NCBI GenBank assembly: GCA_947476825.1
Contig: CANJRV010000003.1
Span: forward strand, 1-64,000
Origin: Bacteroidota bacterium
GTDB lineage: Bacteria > Bacteroidota > Bacteroidia > Chitinophagales > Chitinophagaceae
DNA: 64,000 nucleotides
Direction: 5' to 3'
Position 1 is the first letter of the stretch. Each line of letters starts with the position of its first letter. The position numbers were made by a program, and so were the translations under genes. Positions 62,467 to 64,000 of the stretch are shown one piece after another. The notes under the pieces were generated by a model that was not told the origin of the DNA, did not search any database, and saw nothing but the letters and a program-made list of their open reading frames with translations.

Positions 62467-63594
62467 GTGAATTCAGACAGTAAAAACATCCATATTTTAG
62501 CACTTGTACCTTATAAAATTTTTCCTGCTATAATGGGAGGTCAAAAGGGAATTGCCTTATTTTATAAATACCTTGCTACTAAATGTACCTTGACTTGTGT
62601 AAGCACAAAAAAAAATGAAGCACATGAAAATTATCCCGTTATTACTGCCCTCTCCAATTCTCGTTTTCGTTATATAAATCCTCTTTTTTATTTCCATTAT
62701 ACAAAAATTATAGCCGACAAAAAACCGACACATTTACTTTTTGAACATCCCTATTTTGCATGGCTGATTGTTTTGTTGCGATTTTTAACCGTACAAAAAA
62801 TCATTGTTCATTCCCATAATATCGAAAGTATTCGTTTTAAAAGTATAGGGAAATGGTGGTGGAAAATTCTGTGGTACTATGAAAGAGCAGCATATCGAAA
62901 TGCACATTTCGTTTGGTTTAAAACACAAGAAGATAAAAGATATGCCATTACTCATTTTGGTATCCGAAATGAACATTGTTTGGTTTTACCTTATGGCATA
63001 GAAGCAGACCATTTGCCAACTTCAGCAGAGCTACTATCCGCTCGAACTCAATTAGAAGAAGCCCATCATATTCAAAAAGATGCGTTGATTTTATTGTTCA
63101 ATGGTACTCTAAATTATTCGCCAAACTTAGACGCACTGAAAAATATTTTAACTAAAATAAATCCCATTTTATTAGCTAGTGATTTGCGTTACAAAATAAT
63201 TATTTGTGGTAAAAATCTTCCAGTTGACATGAATGAATTAAAAGATGAAGCAGATAAAAATATTATCTATTGTGGTTTTGTAGATGATATAGATGTGTAT
63301 TTCAAAGGGTGTTCTATTTTTCTGAATCCAGTTGAAGATGGAGGTGGTATCAAAACAAAATTAGTAGAAGCATTAGGTTTTGGCAAGCCTTGTATTTCTT
63401 CTACCAATGGTGCAATTGGCGTACCCATTGAATATACTAATGGTCGACTTAAAATTATTGAAGATAAAAATTGGATAGCATATTATAATGCTATTCTACA
63501 AGTGCAAAAAGAAAAATTCGAAAATGACAATTCCCAATTTTATACTCATTTTTCCTGGGATAAAATAGCTGAGAAAGCGATTGATAATTTATAA
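62467..63594 (+). CDS. GT4-family glycosyltransferase
   Basis: A 375-residue glycosyltransferase of the GT-B fold. The N-terminal half has LALVPYKIFPAIMGGQKGIAL and HSHNIESIRFKSIG, and the C-terminal half has LLFNGTLNYSPNLDAL, IICGKN, NIIYCGFVDDIDVYFKGC and the donor-binding NPVEDGGGIKTKLVEALGFG with GKPCISS. The start is GTG at 62467; no nearby ATG would keep the first strand. It begins 37 bp after the LamG protein gene on the same strand. Sugar and acceptor are unknown; a role in the same surface glycan as the operon at 51274 is inference. Confidence 0.83.
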   Translation: MNSDSKNIHILALVPYKIFPAIMGGQKGIALFYKYLATKCTLTCVSTKKNEAHENYPVITALSNSRFRYINPLFYFHYTKIIADKKPTHLLFEHPYFAWLIVLLRFLTVQKIIVHSHNIESIRFKSIGKWWWKILWYYERAAYRNAHFVWFKTQEDKRYAITHFGIRNEHCLVLPYGIEADHLPTSAELLSARTQLEEAHHIQKDALILLFNGTLNYSPNLDALKNILTKINPILLASDLRYKIIICGKNLPVDMNELKDEADKNIIYCGFVDDIDVYFKGCSIFLNPVEDGGGIKTKLVEALGFGKPCISSTNGAIGVPIEYTNGRLKIIEDKNWIAYYNAILQVQKEKFENDNSQFYTHFSWDKIAEKAIDNL

Positions 63595-63645
63595 ATGCTA
63601 TTCTGCTTCCCTTCAAAACTATCAGTTGATTATAAAATTAATTTC

Positions 63646-64000
63646 TTATTTACCATGTTGTGCAGCATGATAAGCCATTTTAAACAATTTTTCATTTACC
63701 AAGCCTGCCTTTTCACGAGCTGCATTTTCATTCAAATTAAGCTCAATTAATCCTAGATAATATCGATATGCTGTAGCTACTTCTTGTAAAGCATTATTCA
63801 GTAAGGTGTCTTTTTGCAATTGCACATCATTAAAATCTTTTATATTGATGCGTAAGTTTTTAGCTTGTTGCAAAAAAGAAATAGGCATCACCTCTTCTGC
63901 ACTAAAGCAAGAACTATCTTCTTCAATCAAATAACAAATATCTATAGCACAAGTAGTAAAAATTAAATTTGCATGTTGGATATCAATACAATAAGGTTGC
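63646..64000 (-). CDS. Partial gene running off the right edge, unknown
   Basis: The minus-strand frame is open from the window edge to TAA at 63646-63648, giving at least 117 residues and no start inside the window. The visible part begins QPYCIDIQHANLIFTTCAID and ends in a helical, charged tail (EKAGLVNEKLFKMAYHAAQHGK shortened: LFKMAYHAAQHGK). A TTG at 63930 could be misread as a start. No family recognised. Confidence 0.55.
   Translation of the reverse strand, partial: QPYCIDIQHANLIFTTCAIDICYLIEEDSSCFSAEEVMPISFLQQAKNLRINIKDFNDVQLQKDTLLNNALQEVATAYRYYLGLIELNLNENAAREKAGLVNEKLFKMAYHAAQHGK

Overview
The window looks like chromosome from an AT-rich member of the Bacteroidota, probably near the Chitinophagales. 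Five large secreted proteins end in type IX secretion (T9SS) sorting domains (four type A, one type B). There is a SusC-like TonB receptor, a DUF3078 protein, a WbqC protein, BatB/BatC proteins and a bacillithiol-linked YtxJ. Many genes follow a TAnnTTTG box, the -7 promoter element of this phylum. Futalosine-route menaquinone synthesis (MqnA) also fits. I see no rRNA, tRNA, transposase, phage or CRISPR array.

Left part (1-17 kb): a decayed VOC-family gene; a small membrane protein with a TonB receptor; a T9SS pseudogene remnant and an intact T9SS protein; then, mostly on the minus strand, a peptide-type binding lipoprotein with mqnA, an orphan FeoA operon, hutH behind a DUF4143 ATPase, a BlaR1-type metallopeptidase broken by a one-base frameshift, an OsmC protein and outer-membrane proteins. 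Middle (17-31 kb): a PQQ-type propeller lipoprotein, arginine decarboxylase, WbqC, GWxTD and LEA_2 proteins, a second DUF4143 ATPase behind a 32-bp-period dyad repeat, dihydroorotase, a large outer-membrane barrel, and a small accessory island (Rossmann enzyme, broken PIN toxin with intact antitoxin). It ends with a divergent promoter driving a YtxJ operon and a saccharopine dehydrogenase-like gene.

Right part (31-64 kb): a T9SS protein built of 55-residue repeats (165 bp in DNA), acetyl-CoA synthetase, the sbcDC repair nuclease pair, two more T9SS proteins, a ferredoxin reductase-like flavoprotein, an orphan batBC pair, a surface-glycan locus (flippase, two related methyltransferases, epimerase, CmcI-like enzyme, glycosyltransferase), a propeller sensor kinase overlapping its LytTR regulator, a T9SS type B LamG protein and a GT4 glycosyltransferase. 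The window ends inside an unrecognised minus-strand gene.

The most unusual content is non-coding. It includes an about 80-bp dispersed hairpin element in three intergenic copies, tandem GGCGCGAGAA palindromes, a CGCAGAG palindrome that appears to cut short a lipoprotein gene, TAGCG/TACCGTAGC palindromes, and the 32-bp repeat array before an ATPase. Several coding genes are broken by single lesions, and several promoters lie only 4-9 nt from the start codon, suggesting leaderless or nearly leaderless transcripts.
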